Origin: Phytopseudomonas argentinensis
Lineage (GTDB): Bacteria > Pseudomonadota > Gammaproteobacteria > Pseudomonadales > Pseudomonadaceae
Assembly: GCF_900113905.1 (NCBI RefSeq)
Contig: NZ_FORC01000003.1
Location: forward strand, 1 to 64,000
Reading direction: 5' to 3'
DNA: 64,000 nt
Under the pieces are notes generated by a model. It did not search any database. It was given only the letters and a program-made list of their open reading frames with translations, and had not been told where the DNA came from. Positions 61,142 to 64,000 of the stretch are shown here, piece after piece; within the stretch, counting starts at the first letter, position 1, and each line of letters starts with the position of its first letter. The position numbers were made by a program, and so were the translations under genes.

Positions 61142-62041
61142 ATGCTCACCGCCCATCTCGATGCCTACCTCGAACACCTGCGCAGCGAACGGCAGGTGTC
61201 GGCCCATACCCTGGATGGCTATCGACGCGACCTCAACAAACTGCTCGCCTATTGCGAGCGGGAAGGCCTGGCGGACTGGGCGGCACTGGATATTTCCCGC
61301 CTGCGCCGTCAGGTCGCGCGCCTGCACAAGGAAGGCCAGTCGGCCCGCAGCCTGGCGCGCCTGCTCTCGGCCACCCGCGGCCTGTATCGCTACCTGATCC
61401 GCGAAGGCCACTGCCAACATGACCCGGCCAGCGGCCTGACGCCACCCAAGGGCGAGCGCAGGTTGCCCAGGGTGCTGGACGTCGATCGGGCCACGCAACT
61501 GCTCGATGGTGCCCAGGAAGACGACTTCATCGCTCGCCGCGATCACGCCATGCTCGAGCTGTTCTACTCCTCGGGCCTGCGCCTCTCGGAGCTGGTCGCG
61601 CTGAACCTGGACGGTCTCGACCTGGCTGCCGGGCTGGTGCGCGTTACCGGCAAGGGCAACAAGGTGCGCGAGCTGCCAGTGGGCAGCAAGGCCCGCGAAG
61701 CACTGCAAGAGTGGCTGCCATTGCGAGCCCTGGCCAACCCGGCCGATGGCGCACTATTCATCAGCCGCCAGGGCCGCCGCATCGGCGCCCGTGCGGTGCA
61801 ACTGCGGGTACGCCAGGCCGGCGTCAGCGAACTGGGCCAACACATTCACCCACATATGCTGCGCCATTCGTTCGCCAGCCATATGCTCGAATCGTCCCAG
61901 GACCTGCGCGCGGTACAGGAGCTGCTTGGCCACGCCGATATCGCCACCACCCAGGTCTACACCCACCTGGACTTCCAGCACCTGAGCAAGGTCTACGACA
62001 GCGCTCATCCAAGAGCCAAGCGCAAGGAGCAGGACTCATGA
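61142..62041 (+). CDS. xerC: Tyrosine recombinase XerC
   Basis: A 299-residue site-specific recombinase that acts with XerD at dif to resolve chromosome dimers. The SAM-like N-terminal domain (about 1-90) is [20 protein letters not shown] onward. The catalytic domain carries the Arg in [16 protein letters not shown], Lys in [32 protein letters not shown] and the nucleophile Tyr in [15 protein letters not shown] 61142 is chosen because GGAG lies about 9 bases upstream; 61127 is an alternative. The stop overlaps the HAD gene start. This is housekeeping XerC, not an integrase of a mobile element. Confidence 0.96.
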   Translation: MLTAHLDAYLEHLRSERQVSAHTLDGYRRDLNKLLAYCEREGLADWAALDISRLRRQVARLHKEGQSARSLARLLSATRGLYRYLIREGHCQHDPASGLTPPKGERRLPRVLDVDRATQLLDGAQEDDFIARRDHAMLELFYSSGLRLSELVALNLDGLDLAAGLVRVTGKGNKVRELPVGSKAREALQEWLPLRALANPADGALFISRQGRRIGARAVQLRVRQAGVSELGQHIHPHMLRHSFASHMLESSQDLRAVQELLGHADIATTQVYTHLDFQHLSKVYDSAHPRAKRKEQDS

Positions 62042-62736
62042 GCATTCGCCTGATCACCTTCGACCTCGACGACACCCTGTGGGACAACCGCCCGGTGATC
62101 CTCGGCGCCGAGACGGCCATGCGCGAGTGGATCAGCGCCCATGCGCCGCGCCTGGCAGAGCAGCCAGTGGATCACCTGGGACAGGTGCGCGGTCGCCTGC
62201 TGGAGGCCGAGCCCAACCTGAGATACCGCCTGAGTGAGCTGCGCCGGCGTACCCTGCGCCAGGCGCTGGAAGGCGTCGGCCATGCCCCCGAGGAAGCCGC
62301 GCAGCTGGCCGAGGGCGCCTTCCAGGCGATGCTCGAGGCACGCCATGCCATTACTTTCTTCAGCGACACGGTGACCACGCTCGAGCTGCTGGCCAACCAG
62401 TACAGCCTGGGCGTGATCACCAACGGCAACGCCGACGTGCGCCGCCTCGGCCTGGCCGACTACTTCAGTTTCATCCTCTGCGCCGAGGAGCTGGGCGTCG
62501 GCAAACCCGACCGCGAGCCGTTCGAGCAAGCACTCGCCCGCTCCGGAATGCGCGCCGAGCAGGCTGTGCATGTCGGCGACCACCCCGGCGACGATATCGC
62601 CGGTGCCCAGGCGGCCGGCTGGCGTGCGGTGTGGTTCAACCCCCATGGCAAGGCCTGGTCTGGCGAGCAAGAAGCCGACGCGCAGATCCGCAGCCTCGGC
62701 GAGTTGCCGGCGCTGCTGCAGCGCTGGGCCCAATGA
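62038..62736 (+). CDS. HAD-IA family hydrolase
   Basis: A 232-residue HAD hydrolase. Motif I is [16 protein letters not shown], motif [16 protein letters not shown], motif III Lys in [13 protein letters not shown] and motif [22 protein letters not shown]. It is related to E. coli YigB (5-amino-6-(5-phosphoribitylamino)uracil phosphatase), which also lies after xerC, so a flavin-biosynthetic phosphatase role is plausible. It is coupled to xerC by ATGA and ends the operon. Confidence 0.9.
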   Translation: MSIRLITFDLDDTLWDNRPVILGAETAMREWISAHAPRLAEQPVDHLGQVRGRLLEAEPNLRYRLSELRRRTLRQALEGVGHAPEEAAQLAEGAFQAMLEARHAITFFSDTVTTLELLANQYSLGVITNGNADVRRLGLADYFSFILCAEELGVGKPDREPFEQALARSGMRAEQAVHVGDHPGDDIAGAQAAGWRAVWFNPHGKAWSGEQEADAQIRSLGELPALLQRWAQ

Positions 62737-62842
62737 CGTGAGAAGAGTGAGCGAAGCGTAATCGGCTGATTTCGGCACTGATGTGCATCGGGTCGTCTAG
62801 CCTACGTAACGGTGCTGTAGCGGGAACCGTTCGATGGACACT

Positions 62843-62906
62843 TGGTGGGAGCGGCTTCAGCCGCCATCAACGTTGAAGGCAAACACAGTCGGCTAGAGCC
62901 GCTCCC
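62843..62906. repeat. REP-type inverted pair
   Basis: GGTGGGAGCGGCTTCAGCCG faces GGCTAGAGCCGCTCCCAG, the canonical Pseudomonas REP pair, in the 279-bp convergent gap between the HAD gene and sutA. The rest of this gap holds only the terminator at 62964-62995. Confidence 0.78.
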
Positions 62907-62963
62907 AGATTGAAAGCTCAATCGGCTGGGTGTCTTGCGCTAAACAAGACAGCCGCCACAAAC

Positions 62964-62995
62964 GCAAAAGCCCGCCTTTCCAGGCGGGCTTTTGC
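62964..62995. terminator. Bidirectional terminator after sutA
   Basis: GCAAAAGCCCGCCT and AGGCGGGCTTTTGC form a 14-bp stem with a TTCC loop. The A/T-rich ends give a T stretch in both directions. It lies 20 bases after the sutA stop. Confidence 0.85.
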
Positions 62996-63015
62996 ATGCA
63001 GATCCGGCGTTCGCG

Positions 63016-63336
63016 TCAGATGGGGCGACTGCCGTACTTGCTATCGGGCTTCTTGGGCGGATCGGAGACCACATTGGGCTCCACTTCCTGCACCTTGCCA
63101 CCGCGGGACAGGAACTCTTCCATGGCGCGCGCCAAGGCATCGCGTTCCTTCTGTTTGGCTTCTACGCTGGGCAGCTCTTCGACTTCTACAGCCTTCTTGG
63201 CTTTGCCCTTGGCAGGCGCCGCGCTATCGGACTCGCTGTCGTCGTCGGCAACATCACCATCGGCGGCCGCCAGCTCCTCGCCATCGTCCTCGTCCGCGCC
63301 TTCCAGCTCGTCTTGTTCCAGTTCTTCGTCGCTCAT
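63016..63336 (-). CDS. sutA: RNA polymerase-binding growth-arrest regulator SutA
   Basis: A 106-residue, very acidic protein. The N-terminus (about 1-45) is almost entirely Asp, Glu and Ala and is probably disordered. The conserved core VEELPSVEAKQKERDALARA with MEEFLSRGGKVQEVEPNVV follows, and a basic tail ends DSKYGSRPI. This matches SutA, which binds RNA polymerase in P. aeruginosa and supports transcription during slow growth. ATG 63336 (MSDEELEQDELEGADEDD) is preferred over 63348. Neighbours yjbQ and amtB fit P. aeruginosa order as I recall it. Confidence 0.93.
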   Translation of the reverse strand: MSDEELEQDELEGADEDDGEELAAADGDVADDDSESDSAAPAKGKAKKAVEVEELPSVEAKQKERDALARAMEEFLSRGGKVQEVEPNVVSDPPKKPDSKYGSRPI

Positions 63337-63411
63337 GTTCAGCCTCATGACTTGCGAAAAGCAGGTTGGTTATAGTCCAGTCGTCCGCGGTTGCCGAACG
63401 CCTGGGAAAAT

Positions 63412-63837
63412 TCAATTGGTCGAACCCTGCAGGGTTGCCAGCACGCGGCGCGCACCGCCGTGTTCACGGTGCTCGCCGAGGTATATCCCCTGCCAGGTTC
63501 CCAGTGCCAGGCGCCCGCTACTCACGGGCAGCTGTAACTGGACACCCAGCAGGCTCGACTTGAAGTGCGCCGGCAGATCGTCCGGGCCTTCGTCGCAGTG
63601 CTCGTAACCTGCCCCATCCTCGGGGACGAGGCGGCGGAAAAAGCGCTCGAAGTCACGGCGTACTGCGGGGTCTGCATTCTCGTTGACCGTCAGGGACGCG
63701 GACGTGTGCTGCAGCCACAGGTGTAACAGACCCACCCTGTAGCTCGCCAGTTCCGGTAATGAATCCAGCAATTCGTCGGTCACGAGGTGAAAGCCCCGCG
63801 GCCGTGAACGCAGGGTAATCAGCCGTTGCTGCCACAT
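63412..63837 (-). CDS. yjbQ: UPF0047/YjbQ family protein
   Basis: A 141-residue UPF0047 protein. The conserved features are [40 protein letters not shown] with catalytic-type His and Thr-Ser, [20 protein letters not shown] and [21 protein letters not shown]. coli YjbQ has thiamine-phosphate-synthase side activity; the true role is unclear. It lies between sutA and the ammonium transporter. Confidence 0.92.
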   Translation of the reverse strand: MWQQRLITLRSRPRGFHLVTDELLDSLPELASYRVGLLHLWLQHTSASLTVNENADPAVRRDFERFFRRLVPEDGAGYEHCDEGPDDLPAHFKSSLLGVQLQLPVSSGRLALGTWQGIYLGEHREHGGARRVLATLQGSTN

Positions 63838-63883
63838 GCTCGTCGCCCCCGTTTTTCAACGCGCGCATTCTAGCGTGCCGGAC

Positions 63884-63915
63884 AAAAAAGCAAAGGGCGC
63901 CTGAGCGCCCTTTGC
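63884..63915 (-). terminator. Intrinsic terminator of the right-edge gene
   Basis: GCAAAGGGCGC-TCAG-GCGCCCTTTGC (minus strand) is an 11-bp stem followed directly by six T. It lies 55 bases after the stop of the partial gene at the right edge. Confidence 0.9.
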
Positions 63916-63969
63916 CGGTGTTCAACATCATTTTTAGTGATGACGCTTCGGGCTCGGCGCCCGAGGCCA

Positions 63970-64000
63970 TCACTTGTTGCTGGTGAACTCGGGGTAGGCT
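63970..64000 (-). CDS. 3' end of a gene, probably ammonium transporter AmtB
   Basis: Only the last nine codons are present on the minus strand, reading AYPEFTSNK and a TGA at 63970-63972. This is too short for a family call. AmtB is proposed because sutA-yjbQ-amtB is the order I recall for P. aeruginosa and because AmtB proteins end in a short, variable tail. A strong terminator follows. Confidence 0.4.
   Translation of the reverse strand, partial: AYPEFTSNK

Noticed and set aside
61142..62041. Phage or integron integrase
   Set aside because: The tyrosine recombinase lies in the conserved dapF-DUF484-xerC-HAD operon and is the housekeeping XerC. No attachment site or phage gene is nearby.

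Overview
This is high-GC gammaproteobacterial chromosome that reads as Pseudomonas. The evidence is several blocks whose gene order, as I remember it, is specific to that genus: fabY-cysQ-nudE-yrfG; hslVU-DUF971-phaF; algP-algQ-hemYXDC-algR-algZ-argH; and cyaA, rnk, cyaY, lptM-lysA-dapF-DUF484-xerC-HAD, sutA-yjbQ-amtB. I see no rRNA, tRNA, CRISPR array, prophage or complete insertion sequence. Two genes run off the window: the 3' end of a TRAP permease (left) and the last codons of a probable ammonium transporter (right).

Layout. 0-5.5 kb: end of dctM, fabY (fatty-acid initiation), a 242-bp palindromic repeat, cysQ-nudE, yrfG. 5.5-18 kb: a nitrogen-scavenging island with a sigma-54 promoter, allophanate hydrolase, urea carboxylase, a GntR regulator and the urea ABC importer urtABCDE. 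REP-type repeats and strong hairpins lie at the gene junctions. 18-24 kb: SDR, two acetyltransferases, a DksA-like zinc finger protein, an oxaloacetate-decarboxylase-type enzyme and membrane proteins. 24-29.6 kb: UPF0104 protein, YegD-type Hsp70, methyltransferase, and hslVU behind a heat-shock promoter. 29.7-32.6 kb: phaF, a broken phaI remnant, then algP and algQ. The PHA synthase, depolymerase and regulator genes that normally lie between DUF971 and phaF are absent. 32.8-40.5 kb: hemYXDC, algR/algZ, argH. 40.5-44.7 kb: small genes, a GST, and an orphan KDPGal aldolase with an IclR regulator. 44.8-47.6 kb: cyaA.

The most interesting region is 47.6-56.9 kb. An ECF sigma factor and FecR-type anti-sigma precede a TonB-dependent receptor with an N-terminal signalling domain, a lipidated M16 zinc protease and a YddA/SbmA-type ABC exporter-fold transporter. 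The receptor + M16 protease + ABC combination is that of the ferredoxin-import Fus system and of E. coli YddB-PqqL-YddA. Here it carries cell-surface signalling and two candidate Fur boxes. I infer a self-inducing protein or peptide importer that extracts iron by intracellular proteolysis.

57-64 kb: rnk, DUF1289, cyaY, lptM, lysine biosynthesis, xerC, sutA, yjbQ and the end of amtB. Motifs and coordinates were read directly from the sequence. Family names and synteny with other pseudomonads come from memory and were not searched.
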